DNA of 64,000 bases from an uncultured Hyphomicrobiales bacterium (GCA_903847605.1 CAINED010000049.1:1-64000); one strand, 5' to 3'. Positions 8,883-17,875 are shown, numbered from the stretch's first letter. The notes: generated from the letters alone by a model not told the origin. Numbers and translations are program-made.

Positions 8883-10244
8883 TTACTGCGCCGGTTTAGC
8901 AGGTTCCTTGGCGCCCGCAGCCTTTGCAGGCTCCGGCTTCTTGAAATCGGCAACGGTCTTGACGCCGTAGATGATGTCCCGCGCCGCGGCGACCTGCTTA
9001 TCTTCCTTGCGGTTCGGCGGAACATAGGCCTGAGAGCCACTGCCTTCTTCTTCGCCGTTCTTGAGATGGCCGCGCAGGGCCGCTTCACCCTTTGTGGAAT
9101 CCTGACCCTTCAGGCTGTCGGGCACTTCGTGCAGGATCTCGATATCCGGCTCGATGCCCTTGGCCTGGATGGAACGGCCCGACGGCGTGTAGTAACGCGC
9201 GGTCGTCAGACGCAACGCGCCGTTGTCGCGGCCGAGCGGCAAGATCGTCTGCACCGAGCCTTTGCCGAAGCTGCGCGAACCAATGACGACGGCGCGCTTG
9301 TGATCCTGCAACGCGCCCGCGACGATTTCCGAGGCCGAGGCCGAACCGCCGTTGATGAGCACGACGATCTTTTTGCCACGCGCGAGATCGCCCTGGGGTT
9401 TGGCGTTGAAGCGATGCGTGTCGTCTGGATTCTTGCCGCGGGTTGAGACGATTTCGCCGCGATCGAGGAAGGCGTTCGACACCGCGACGGACTGGTCGAG
9501 CAGGCCGCCGGGGTTGTTGCGCAGATCGATGATATAGCCCTTGATCTTGGCGCCGTGGTCCGCGTTGAACTTGTCGATGGCGCGCTTCAGACCTTCGTAG
9601 GTCTGCTCGTTGAACTGCGTCACGCGAATATAGCCAATGTCCTCGCCTTCCATCTCGGCGCGTACGGCGCGGATCTGGATCCGGTCGCGGGTGATCTTCA
9701 CCTCGACCTTCTGCTTGCCCTCGCCGCGCACCAGCGTGAGGTTGACCGAGGAGCCGATCTGGCCGCGCATCTTGTCGACGGCCTGATTGAGGGTGAGCCC
9801 CTGCGTCTGCTCGCCGTCGATATGGGTGATGAGATCGCCGGCCATGACGCCGGCGCGAGCCGCGGGCGTTTCGTCGATCGGGGCGACGACCTTCACGATG
9901 CCGTCCTGCTGCGTTACCTCGATGCCGAGGCCGCCGAATTCACCGCGCGTCTGCACCTGCATGTCGCGGAAGGACTTGGTGTCCATATAGCTCGAGTGCG
10001 GATCGAGGCTGGTCAGCATGCCGTTGATCGCGGCTTCGATCAGCTTCTTCTCGTCGGGCTTGTCGACGTAATCGGTGCGGACCTTTTCGAACACGTCGCC
10101 GAACAGGTTGAGGAGCCTGTAGGTCTGCGATCCCGAACTCTGGGCCAACGCGCCGCTCGACAAGAGGCCCGTCTGTGCGACGAACGTTGCCGAAAGAGCG
10201 CCAATGGCGGCGCCAGCCAGCAGAAGAGAAACCTTGCGCATCAT
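8883..10244 (-). CDS. ctpA: S41-family carboxyl-terminal processing protease CtpA
   Basis: A 453-residue periplasmic serine protease with a Sec signal (cleavage near ALAQ, residue 35), a PDZ domain (about 100-180) and the S41 catalytic core. The Ser-Lys dyad is in GGSASASE (300-306) and SFGKGS (K328). CtpA-type proteases trim or degrade periplasmic and membrane proteins, including cell-wall hydrolases. It is translationally coupled to the EnvC-like gene by an ATGA overlap, matching the rhizobial order rlmH-envC-ctpA. There are two adjacent start ATGs; the first one makes the overlap. A C-terminal Ala/Pro/Lys-rich tail ends the protein. Confidence 0.95.
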   Translation of the reverse strand: MMRKVSLLLAGAAIGALSATFVAQTGLLSSGALAQSSGSQTYRLLNLFGDVFEKVRTDYVDKPDEKKLIEAAINGMLTSLDPHSSYMDTKSFRDMQVQTRGEFGGLGIEVTQQDGIVKVVAPIDETPAARAGVMAGDLITHIDGEQTQGLTLNQAVDKMRGQIGSSVNLTLVRGEGKQKVEVKITRDRIQIRAVRAEMEGEDIGYIRVTQFNEQTYEGLKRAIDKFNADHGAKIKGYIIDLRNNPGGLLDQSVAVSNAFLDRGEIVSTRGKNPDDTHRFNAKPQGDLARGKKIVVLINGGSASASEIVAGALQDHKRAVVIGSRSFGKGSVQTILPLGRDNGALRLTTARYYTPSGRSIQAKGIEPDIEILHEVPDSLKGQDSTKGEAALRGHLKNGEEEGSGSQAYVPPNRKEDKQVAAARDIIYGVKTVADFKKPEPAKAAGAKEPAKPAQ

Positions 10245-11605
10245 CCGCGAACCTTTTCCTGCTCCGGTTTCGCCCACCAGGGCCCCGGATCGATTGCAGC
10301 CCCGTCCTTACGAAACTCAACATAGAGAATAGGCTGCTTCGCGCCAATAGCGATGGCTGTCGCCGTTCTGGCGGCGCCTTCGCCCATGACGGCGACGGGT
10401 TCGCCGACCTGCACGAATTGCCCAACCTCTATGTCGATACGTTCCATACCGGCGAGCACTATATAATAACCATTGCCGGCATTCAGGATTAAAAGTTGTC
10501 CATATGTCCTATATGGGCCGGCGAATGAAACCCAGCAATCGCAGGGCGAGGAAACCGCCGCTTTTGCCTGGGTTGCGATGGACATTCCACGTTCGACACC
10601 GCCGAAATCGTCCTTTTCGCCGAATCTCTTCGCCACCGCGCCGGAAACCGGCGATGGCAGCAAACCTCGCGCATCCGCGAAAGCGATGGCCGGGGTTGTT
10701 CTGGACCGGTCGGCGAATGGCGATTTCCTAGGATCGCGCGGCAATGCGGCGGTTTTCTGGCGCTCTTCCTCAGCGCGTCTTGCTGCCTCAGCGCCGCGCC
10801 GCGCCGGGCCGATTTCCTGCTCCATCGTCGCGATCAAATCTTTGAGAGTCGTGGCCTGACGGGCGAGTTCGGCGGCGCGGCGGCGCTCTGCGTCGAGCGC
10901 GCGTTCGACATCGATCATCGCTTTCTGACGGGCGTCGACGAGCGCGGCGAGACGAAGCCGCTCCTGCCCGAGGGTTTCCGCCTCCTTTTGCAGGGCGCTG
11001 CGTTCTCCCGCGATTCGGTTGCGGACCGCGGCCAATTCCTCGAGATCGGCGGCGAGGATCATGGTTTCGGCTCGCAACTCCGGCACGACCGCGCCCATCA
11101 TCATGGCGGTGCGGATGGCGGTCATGATGTCGCCCGGCGAGATCAGCAGGGCGGGCGGCGGATTGCGGCCCATGCGCTGCAGGCCCGCGAGAATTTCGAC
11201 GATTATGGCGCGGCGCGATTCCAGCGACTTGCGGATGCCCTCTTCGTTCCTGAGCGAATCGGCCAACTTGGCCTCCAGCGTGGCCATGCTTCCTTCGGCG
11301 CGCTGAACCTTGGCCGCAGTATCTATCAGCGCCGCGTTAAGGCGCGCCCGGTCGCTCCGCATGCCTTCCAGTTCGGCCTCGATGCGGCGGCGCTGTTCTT
11401 CGGAAGCGCGGATCGTATCCTGCACGCCCTGCAACTCCTGCTGGCGGGCGCCGATCTCTTCTTTTTTCGAAGGCGAATTGGGCTGTTCGGTTCCGCGCAG
11501 CAGCGGTTTGTCCTGAGCGATAGCGGGCGGATGCGGCGCGGCGAGCAGCGCCAGCGCCAAAGCGCGGGATATTCCCCTCGTCGCCGCCCTACATTTGCGC
11601 TGCAT
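10241..11605 (-). CDS. EnvC-like murein hydrolase activator (degenerate M23/LytM)
   Basis: A 454-residue periplasmic protein: signal peptide (LALALLAAPHPPAIAQ), a long coiled coil (about 55-280) and a C-terminal LytM/M23 fold (about 330-450). In place of the usual zinc ligands it has non-metal residues (GMSIATQ where HxGxDIA is expected; LYVEFRK where LHFE is expected), so it should not cut peptidoglycan itself but activate amidases at division, as EnvC does in E. coli. It is followed by ctpA with a 4-base overlap. About 65 bases separate it from rlmH upstream. Confidence 0.9.
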   Translation of the reverse strand: MQRKCRAATRGISRALALALLAAPHPPAIAQDKPLLRGTEQPNSPSKKEEIGARQQELQGVQDTIRASEEQRRRIEAELEGMRSDRARLNAALIDTAAKVQRAEGSMATLEAKLADSLRNEEGIRKSLESRRAIIVEILAGLQRMGRNPPPALLISPGDIMTAIRTAMMMGAVVPELRAETMILAADLEELAAVRNRIAGERSALQKEAETLGQERLRLAALVDARQKAMIDVERALDAERRRAAELARQATTLKDLIATMEQEIGPARRGAEAARRAEEERQKTAALPRDPRKSPFADRSRTTPAIAFADARGLLPSPVSGAVAKRFGEKDDFGGVERGMSIATQAKAAVSSPCDCWVSFAGPYRTYGQLLILNAGNGYYIVLAGMERIDIEVGQFVQVGEPVAVMGEGAARTATAIAIGAKQPILYVEFRKDGAAIDPGPWWAKPEQEKVRG

Positions 11606-11670
11606 CGGCCTGTCCGCGAATCACGGCGAGCATAGATGCTGACCGCGCCTCTGCAACTTGTGCGGCGTCT

Positions 11671-12153
11671 TCACGCGCGATGATATGGGTGGCCCGAAAG
11701 AATGGTCACGGCGCGATAGATCTGCTCCAGCGCCATGACCCGTACAAGCTGATGTGGCCATGTCATCGCGCCGAAGGCGATGGTCATATCCGCCTTGCTG
11801 CGCAGATCCGGCGCGAGTCCATCGGGCCCGCCGATGGCCAAAACATAGGAAGCTTCGCCAGCGTCGCGTGCGCTCGCGATGTCCTTCGAAAAATCTGCGC
11901 TGGAAATGGATTTGCCGCGCTCGTCGAGAAGGATGAGCCGTCCGCCCTTGGCCAACAGGCCGGCAATGGCTTCGGCTTCTTCGGTCTTGCGGTCTTCGGG
12001 GCGGCGGGCGCGGCTTTCCTCGAATTCACGCAGGTCGATCGACGTGATCCCTACCTGCCGACAGGCGGCTTGGGCGCGCTCGAGATAACGCGCCGACAAT
12101 TCCCGCTCGGGGCCGGCTTTGAGCCGCCCGATTGCCGCCAGCACAATGCGCAC
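11671..12153 (-). CDS. rlmH: 23S rRNA (pseudouridine1915-N3)-methyltransferase
   Basis: A 160-residue SPOUT-fold methyltransferase that methylates pseudouridine 1915 in helix 69 of 23S rRNA on assembled 70S ribosomes. The knotted AdoMet site is visible as LAIGGPDGL, followed by ALEQIYRA and the C-terminal signature HPYHR. The length matches the family. It lies 37 bases after rsfS on the same strand, a conserved pair in most bacteria. Confidence 0.97.
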   Translation of the reverse strand: MRIVLAAIGRLKAGPERELSARYLERAQAACRQVGITSIDLREFEESRARRPEDRKTEEAEAIAGLLAKGGRLILLDERGKSISSADFSKDIASARDAGEASYVLAIGGPDGLAPDLRSKADMTIAFGAMTWPHQLVRVMALEQIYRAVTILSGHPYHRA

Positions 12154-12190
12154 GTATGGCTCCTCTCAACCCGCAACAGCGGGCGGAAGC

Positions 12191-12559
12191 CTACATGGCG
12201 CGCCGCTCACCCGCTGTCTCGACTGGCCGTCCGCCGCCCCACATCTTTTCCAGATTGTAGAACAGGCGCACTTCCGGCCGGAAGATATGCACGATGACAT
12301 CGCCGGCATCCACCAGCACCCAGTCGCAATGGGGCAGGCCCTCGACGCGCGGAGCCTGACTGCCCGCCGCCTTGAGCGCCTTCACCACGCGATCGGCAAT
12401 CGCGCCCACGTGGACGTTGGAACGTCCGGTAGCGACGATCATCACATCGGCGATGCTGGTTTTACCCGCGAGATCGATCCGTACGATCTCTTCCGCCTTC
12501 GAATCGTCGAGGGCGACCAACACATCCTGCAAAATTGCGGGTTGCAGGGTGCTCTGCAT
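12191..12559 (-). CDS. rsfS: ribosome silencing factor RsfS
   Basis: A 122-residue protein of the RsfS/DUF143 family that binds ribosomal protein uL14 and blocks subunit joining in starvation. Diagnostic segments are DVMIVATGRSNVHV, DWVLVDAGDVIVHIF and RLFYNLEKMW. ATG 12559 starts at the family N-terminus; an in-frame ATG at 12727 would add 56 residues without similarity. Usually nadD lies upstream, but here a divergent Rieske oxygenase gene is found instead, so the conserved block is interrupted at this end. Confidence 0.93.
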   Translation of the reverse strand: MQSTLQPAILQDVLVALDDSKAEEIVRIDLAGKTSIADVMIVATGRSNVHVGAIADRVVKALKAAGSQAPRVEGLPHCDWVLVDAGDVIVHIFRPEVRLFYNLEKMWGGGRPVETAGERRAM

Positions 12560-12896
12560 AAGGCTGTCCGGTCCGGATTGCCCAGGAGCCAGTAAAGCCT
12601 CGGGAGGCCGTTTGGCCGTCCGCGTACCTGGCGATGCTCTCAGTGCCTGATACTCCTCATTGTCCCGGTTCCGCTGCGCGGAGCATTCGGGCACTTCGAA
12701 GATGGCCCCGATTCGTGACGAATTCAATGTCTCAGTGTCACGTTACGTCATACTTTCGCTATTTCGGCCAAAAACCTTAGTCGGGCACGATATTTTGGCC
12801 CGATGACAGGATATGCGGCAGATCGCCCTGCGCCGCGCGATCCCGTCGCCTTCGGCGTGACCGTTGGATGATTTTTCGCAGGCAATGGGGGATAGA
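12560..12896. other. divergent intergenic region rsfS / Rieske oxygenase
   Basis: About 337 bases between two divergent starts. The half next to rsfS stays open in frame with rsfS but has no recognisable domain. The part next to the oxygenase carries a GGGGGA ribosome site. I found no confident promoter, operator or RNA gene. Confidence 0.5.
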
Positions 12897-13937
12897 ATGT
12901 TTCTGCGCAATGCCTGGTACATTGTTGCGGTGGACGATGAGGTTTCGACGAAGCCGCTGTCGCGCAAGATCATGGGCGAGGATATCGTGCTCTGGCGCAA
13001 GAGTGACGGTTCCGTGGCGGCGATCGAGGACCGATGCTGCCATCGCCATCTGCCGCTCTCGATGGGAACGGTGAGCGGGGACAACATCCGCTGCGGCTAT
13101 CATGGCTATCTGTTCGATGGCGCAGGCAGCGTGATCGAAATTCCCGGGCAGGCGCATATTCCCGAAAAGGCGCGGGTGAAGTCCTACCCGGTTATCGAAC
13201 GCTGGCAGTGGGTCTGGGTGTGGATGGGCGATCCGGCACAAGCGGATTCTGCAAAGATTCCGGCTGCCTTCTGGGCCGATCATCCGCAGTGGAAGCTGTC
13301 GAAAAATCTGCCGGTTCGGCTCAAGTGCAATTACCACCTGATTTGCGACAACGTGCTCGATGTCACGCATCTCACCTATGTGCATCCGACAACGATCGGC
13401 GCGATGTCGCTCGTGGAGTTCGAGCCTGTCGTGAAGGAAGCCGAGAACGGGTTGCGCGTCGAGCGCTGGATTACCGACCGGCCTCCTTCGCCGGCCTACA
13501 AGGCCGCTGGCGGGTTTACCGGCAATGTCGACCGTTTCGCCTGCATCGAATATCGCGTGCCGAATTTCTGCGTGAATTACAGCAATCACTACGAAGCCGG
13601 TTACGGCGGCTGGGACAAGGATCTGTCGCGGAGCCCGCGCAAGATCGAGGTGATCGCGCTCAGCGTCCCGACGCCCGAAACCGAGACGACCTGCCACTAT
13701 TTCTTCGCCTTTGCGCGCAATTTCGGCTTCGATGATCCGGCGATAGAAGACCTGTTTTCGCGCGGGATGGTGAAGGTTTTCGAGGAAGATTTTGCCATTC
13801 TGGAGGCGCAGCAGGCCCGGATGAGCGGCTATCCTGACGTGAACCAGGTCGACAGCCGTAACGATGTCGGCGTCGTGCGCGCACGGCGCATGCTGCAAAA
13901 GCGCATCGAGGAAGAGCGCAAGTCATTGGCCAAGTAA
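12897..13937 (+). CDS. Rieske aromatic ring-hydroxylating oxygenase, alpha subunit (VanA-like)
   Basis: A 346-residue single-component-type oxygenase subunit. The Rieske [2Fe-2S] ligands are C47/H49 (CCHRH) and C66/H69 (CGYHG). The mononuclear iron site is in DNVLDVTHLTYVHP: D155 bridges, H158 and H163 bind iron. The start MFLRNAWYIVA and the overall size match vanillate O-demethylase and related demethylases, with substrates likely to be methoxylated or hydroxylated aromatics. ATG 12897 is chosen over 12885 and TTG 12864 because of the GGGGGA seven bases before it. No ferredoxin reductase gene is adjacent, so electrons must come from a partner encoded elsewhere. Confidence 0.9.
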   Translation: MFLRNAWYIVAVDDEVSTKPLSRKIMGEDIVLWRKSDGSVAAIEDRCCHRHLPLSMGTVSGDNIRCGYHGYLFDGAGSVIEIPGQAHIPEKARVKSYPVIERWQWVWVWMGDPAQADSAKIPAAFWADHPQWKLSKNLPVRLKCNYHLICDNVLDVTHLTYVHPTTIGAMSLVEFEPVVKEAENGLRVERWITDRPPSPAYKAAGGFTGNVDRFACIEYRVPNFCVNYSNHYEAGYGGWDKDLSRSPRKIEVIALSVPTPETETTCHYFFAFARNFGFDDPAIEDLFSRGMVKVFEEDFAILEAQQARMSGYPDVNQVDSRNDVGVVRARRMLQKRIEEERKSLAK

Positions 13938-13964
13938 TTGGCAGAGGCGGTGCAGTCGATATCG

Positions 13965-13980
13965 TTAGTGTTCCGTTAAC
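13965..13980 (+). promoter_or_regulatory. CtrA-like box upstream of PilZ gene
   Basis: TTAG, seven bases, TTAAC: one mismatch in the left half of the CtrA consensus TTAA-N7-TTAAC and a perfect right half. It lies about 112 bases before the PilZ gene start. CtrA binding is inferred from the motif only. Confidence 0.4.
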
Positions 13981-14091
13981 CCTTGCGGACAAAGGAACGT
14001 CTTTAGCCGCCGGAGCAGTGCGGACGCATAAATATTGTTCAAATTTTCGTGCCATTGCTGCAGGTCACGGATTCAGGCAGCGGAGCCGGAG

Positions 14092-14472
14092 ATGGCCGAA
14101 CCACGCAAATCGACGCGCCAGCGCACCATGCTGGGCGCCAAGATCATTTTCAACAATCGCATGTCGACGCTCGACTGCCGGATCCGCAACATTTCCTCGG
14201 AAGGCGCGAAGATCCTGCTTGGCGATCAATACGCGATACCGCAGGTGTTCGAGTTTCACGTCGCGCACAAGGACGAGACCTTCAGGGCGCGTGTCATCTG
14301 GCGGCATGACAACGAGGTGGGTCTGGAATTTCTCGAAGATCCGCGCGCTGCGAAAGGTCCGGCCGACGCTTTGACGCGCGTGCAGGATCTCGAGCGCGAA
14401 AATTCGCGGCTCAAGAAGCGTGTTCGCGAATTGCAAACGCAGCTCGAACGCCACATGGAGGGGGGAATCTAG
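14092..14472 (+). CDS. PilZ-domain protein with C-terminal coiled coil
   Basis: A 126-residue cytoplasmic protein. The PilZ domain carries an arginine-rich N-terminal motif (RKSTRQR) and the NISSEG loop matching (D/N)xSxxG, the two elements that bind cyclic di-GMP. After residue 90 there is a Leu/Glu/Arg-rich coiled coil (LTRVQDLERENSRLKKRV) that could dimerise it or dock a partner. ATG 14092 follows a GGAG-type site; an upstream in-frame ATG at 14035 encodes a Cys-rich leader without similarity. A CtrA-like box lies upstream. It is not linked to an obvious c-di-GMP enzyme gene here. Confidence 0.88.
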   Translation: MAEPRKSTRQRTMLGAKIIFNNRMSTLDCRIRNISSEGAKILLGDQYAIPQVFEFHVAHKDETFRARVIWRHDNEVGLEFLEDPRAAKGPADALTRVQDLERENSRLKKRVRELQTQLERHMEGGI

Positions 14473-14608
14473 GTCGACGCCTGCCGTCCTGGATCGCCTC
14501 GCTTCCGGATAAGCTTCCGTACGCTTCAGGTTGTCGTTTGGCCGGGATGACGGCTATCCGGACTTCTCAATTGCCGCCGTCGATGCGATAAGCCCTGCGG
14601 AGGCCTTC

Positions 14609-15388
14609 ATGTCCGCACGCACGCGCTTTTCCGCCAACATTTCCATGCTCTTTGGCGAATACGAACCGCTGGATCGGATTGCAGCAGCGGCGCGCGCCGG
14701 CTTCGAAGCTGTCGAGTTTCTTTTTCCCTACGATTTTCCGGTCGCCGAGATACGCGCGCGATTGCAAGACAACGATATCGTCATCAATCACCTCAATACG
14801 CGGCCCGGCGATCGCTTCGGACTTGCGGCGCAGCCGGGCAGGGAAGACGAATTCGCGAAAGTTTTCGATCAGGCGCTCGACTATGCGACGCAACTCGGCG
14901 CGCTGACGATTCACTGCATGTCGGGCGTGGTTGCGCCCGAAGATCGGCCCCGCGCGAAAGAGACTTTTCTGCGCAACATGGAACGCGCCGGGCGAAAGAC
15001 TGCGGGCACAGGCGTCACCCTCGTCATCGAACCGATCAACACCTACGACCGCGCGAATTTCTTCGTGTCCCGCTCGGATGAAATCGTCGAATTTTTGAAG
15101 GAGTTGAACCAGCCAGCAGTGAAGCTGCTGTTCGATTTCTATCATATCCAGATCATGGAGGGCGATCTTACGCGGCGGCTGGATCGCCACTGGGACCATA
15201 TCGGTCATTTCCAGTTTGCATCTGTGCCATCGCGCAACGAACCGGATCTCGGCGAAGTGAACCTGAAGCCGCTGTTCGCGGATATCGTGAAGCGCGGATG
15301 GCAAGGCTTTCTCGGCGCTGAATATCGCCCGGCGGCACGCACCGAAGACGGGCTTGGCTGGCTCACGACGCTCGCCGTGACAGCGTGA
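14609..15388 (+). CDS. hydroxypyruvate isomerase / 2-oxo-tetronate isomerase family TIM barrel
   Basis: A 259-residue xylose-isomerase-like TIM barrel of the Hyi/OtnI family, which interconverts hydroxypyruvate and tartronate semialdehyde or acts on 2-oxo-tetronates. Family signatures are SANISMLFGE, FEAVEFLFPYD, the metal Glu in VIEPINTYD, and LLFDFYHIQIMEGD. ATG 14609 is preceded by GCGGAGG. The stop codon overlaps the GTG start of the methyltransferase gene, so the two are translationally coupled. No glyoxylate carboligase or tartronate reductase gene is near by to settle the substrate. Confidence 0.88.
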   Translation: MSARTRFSANISMLFGEYEPLDRIAAAARAGFEAVEFLFPYDFPVAEIRARLQDNDIVINHLNTRPGDRFGLAAQPGREDEFAKVFDQALDYATQLGALTIHCMSGVVAPEDRPRAKETFLRNMERAGRKTAGTGVTLVIEPINTYDRANFFVSRSDEIVEFLKELNQPAVKLLFDFYHIQIMEGDLTRRLDRHWDHIGHFQFASVPSRNEPDLGEVNLKPLFADIVKRGWQGFLGAEYRPAARTEDGLGWLTTLAVTA

Positions 15389-16041
15389 CGAGCGAAGAAC
15401 GCAGGGCCTTCATAACAGCGCACACGCGCCTTCTTCCCGTGCCGCATGCGCCGGAAATCGCGCTCCATGTGGCCGATGAAGCCACCGCGCTCTGGCAAAA
15501 GACGGAAGACGAACTCGGCGAGATCGGCCTGCCGCCGCCGTTCTGGGCTTTCGCCTGGGCCGGAGGGCAGGCGCTGGCGCGTTATATCCTCGATCGCCCC
15601 GACATCGTGCGCGGAAGGCGGGTCCTCGACTTTGCCTCCGGCTCTGGCCTCGTCGCCATCGCGGCCGCCAGGGCAGGCGCTGCGGAAGTTTGTGCAACCG
15701 AGATCGACGCCTTCGCCATCGATGCGATTGCTGTCAATGCCGCGGCAAACGGCGTTGAAATCACCGCGCTCGAGGGGGACTGGATCGACCGTGACGAGGG
15801 CTGGGATGTCGTGCTGGCGGGCGATGTTTCCTACGAGCGCGACATGTCGGCGCGTGTCACCCACTGGCTTGCGAGCCTAAACCGGCGCGGCGCAACTGTC
15901 CTGCTCGGCGATCCCGGCCGCAGCTATCTCGCGCGCGACCGTCTCGAAAAGATCGCCGAATATCGAATTCCCGTGTCGCGCGACCTCGAGGACATGGAAA
16001 TCAAGAAGACCGGCGTCTGGCGCTTCCGCGAAGTGGGCTGA
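15385..16041 (+). CDS. class I methyltransferase, ETF-beta lysine methyltransferase-like
   Basis: A 218-residue seven-beta-strand methyltransferase. Motif I is VLDFASGSGLVAIAAA with a following acidic strand (VCATEID), and the post-II segment VVLAGDVSYE resembles the family-16 (METTL20/ETFBKMT, Nnt1-like) signature. Bacterial members, described in Agrobacterium, trimethylate lysines of the electron-transfer flavoprotein beta subunit. The GTG start overlaps the stop of the isomerase gene by four bases. The substrate is inferred from family only; ribosomal protein or small-molecule methylation cannot be excluded. Confidence 0.75.
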   Translation: MTSEERRAFITAHTRLLPVPHAPEIALHVADEATALWQKTEDELGEIGLPPPFWAFAWAGGQALARYILDRPDIVRGRRVLDFASGSGLVAIAAARAGAAEVCATEIDAFAIDAIAVNAAANGVEITALEGDWIDRDEGWDVVLAGDVSYERDMSARVTHWLASLNRRGATVLLGDPGRSYLARDRLEKIAEYRIPVSRDLEDMEIKKTGVWRFREVG

Positions 16042-16089
16042 GGGCTTTCGTTTCACCCTTTCTCAAGGGCGGCATGAGACGGTAGCGCC

Positions 16090-17835
16090 ATGGAAATCGC
16101 CTACGGCATTGCCGCCTTGCTCACTGCGGTCTGCGTTCCCGCCGCCTTCTGGGCCGGGTGGCGCATAGCTTTGCGCCAGCGCGCGCCGCAACCTTCGCCC
16201 AATGTCGCGCTTCAGCAGGAAATCGAAAGCCTGCGTGATGAAATCTGGGAGTTAAAGGGCGCCGCCGCGGAACGCGACCGTGCCGAGGCGGCCAATGAGG
16301 CCAAGTCGCGCTTTCTCGCCACCGTCAGCCATGAGATGCGCACGCCGCTGAACGGCATCCTGGGCATGGCCGATCTCACGCGCGGACCGAACCTCACCGC
16401 CGAACAGGCCTATTATCTTGAAATGATCCGCGCTTCCGGCGGCGCTCTCGCCTCGCTGATCGAAGAGGTGCTGGACTTCTCGCGCATCGAGGCTGGCAAG
16501 CTCGAAATCGCCAGCGCGCCGTTCGAGATAACGCCGCTGGTCGAACGCGTGGTGGAATTGCTCGCGCCACGCGCGCAGGGCAAGGGGCTGGAGATTGCAT
16601 CGTCGATCGCATCCGACGTGCCGGCGGTCCTTGTCGGCGATGCGCCGCGCCTTCAGCAAGTGCTCATCAATCTCGCCGGCAACGCGGTGAAGTTTACCGA
16701 GAAGGGCGGCGTGGGCCTGCGCGTATCGCGCGCGCCTTCGGGTGCAGTGCGATTCGCGATTTCGGATACAGGGCCGGGCATTCCGAAGGAACGGCAAGCC
16801 GCGATCTTCCTGGATTTCGAACAGGCTGACGGTTCATCGACGCGCAAGCACGAGGGCACCGGCCTCGGCCTCGCGATCTCCCGCCGCATCGCCGAACTGA
16901 TGGGCGGCGACTTGCGCCTTGAACATTCCGATGCGACGGGTTCGGTTTTCATCTGCGATCTGCCTTTGCGCAGCGCCGCATCCAAACCCGGGGTAAGCAT
17001 CGCGCGTCTCGACGGACGACAGGTGCTCGTTGTTGCAAATTCGCCCTTCGAAGGACCATGGCTCGGCGAGCGGTTGATCGAATCGGGCGCGAAGATCACG
17101 CGGGCCAGCGGCGAAGACGAGGCGCTGGAGAAACTGGGCGGCGCGCGGCCATTCGATATCGTCATCGTCGATTGCGCGCTTGGCGAAGATGTGACGAAGC
17201 GACTTGCGGGCGCGGCGCGCGCGGCGAGGGCCGGGCGCAGTCTTGTTCTCTTCTCCCCGTTCGAAAGGCGCGCTTTCGGCGAACAATCCCTGCAGGATTT
17301 CGATGGATGGCTGGTGAAGCCCGTGCGGACCGCTTCCCTGATTGCGCGTCTCACCGATGCGTTTTCTTCACGCATCGAGTCTGATGTCGCGGAGGCTGCG
17401 CAAGCGCCCGAAGCGCGCAATCTCAAGGTGCTGCTGGCTGAAGATAACGACATCAACGCGCTGATTGCGACCAAGCATCTTGAGCGCATCGGCGCGCAGG
17501 TGACGCGCGCCAACGACGGCGAAGCGGCGCTGGCGCTTGCCCTGGACGCGCTGGAAGGGCGGCGTGCGGCCTTTGACGTCTTGTTGCTGGATATCCGCAT
17601 GCCCGGCCACGACGGAATGGAAGTCGCGCGGCGCGTGCGGGCAGCAGAGACGGCGGCGGGCAAGTCGCCCGTGCGCATGATCGCTCTGACCGCGAATGCC
17701 TTCGACGACGATCGTCGCGCCTGCCTTGCAGCTGGCTTCGACGAATTTCTGACCAAGCCCGTCGATCCGGCGAAACTGGCGTCGGTGCTTTTGCAGGAGG
17801 CAAAGTCGCCAGTCAGGACAGCGCAGGGCGCGTGA
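16090..17835 (+). CDS. hybrid sensor histidine kinase with two receiver-like domains
   Basis: A 581-residue kinase: one N-terminal membrane helix (1-28), a short coiled coil (40-70), HisKA with phospho-acceptor H81 (SHEMRTPLNG), HATPase (about 185-300; GPGIPKE and GTGLGLAIS), a first receiver-like domain (about 305-425) that lacks the acidic pair, and a complete second receiver (about 440-570) with phospho-acceptor D501 (LLLDIRMPG) and the conserved KPVD lysine. There is almost no periplasmic or PAS sensor, so the input must reach it through the helix, the coiled coil or the pseudo-receiver. No response regulator or Hpt gene is adjacent. Confidence 0.93.
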   Translation: MEIAYGIAALLTAVCVPAAFWAGWRIALRQRAPQPSPNVALQQEIESLRDEIWELKGAAAERDRAEAANEAKSRFLATVSHEMRTPLNGILGMADLTRGPNLTAEQAYYLEMIRASGGALASLIEEVLDFSRIEAGKLEIASAPFEITPLVERVVELLAPRAQGKGLEIASSIASDVPAVLVGDAPRLQQVLINLAGNAVKFTEKGGVGLRVSRAPSGAVRFAISDTGPGIPKERQAAIFLDFEQADGSSTRKHEGTGLGLAISRRIAELMGGDLRLEHSDATGSVFICDLPLRSAASKPGVSIARLDGRQVLVVANSPFEGPWLGERLIESGAKITRASGEDEALEKLGGARPFDIVIVDCALGEDVTKRLAGAARAARAGRSLVLFSPFERRAFGEQSLQDFDGWLVKPVRTASLIARLTDAFSSRIESDVAEAAQAPEARNLKVLLAEDNDINALIATKHLERIGAQVTRANDGEAALALALDALEGRRAAFDVLLLDIRMPGHDGMEVARRVRAAETAAGKSPVRMIALTANAFDDDRRACLAAGFDEFLTKPVDPAKLASVLLQEAKSPVRTAQGA

Positions 17836-17875
17836 TTGCCTGCCGCTTTGCAAAAGCGCCGCCTATCCGTCACAA

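Noticed and set aside
12777-13898. Open frame of 373 codons antisense to the Rieske gene
   Set aside because: No family features; the opposite strand has all Rieske and iron ligands.
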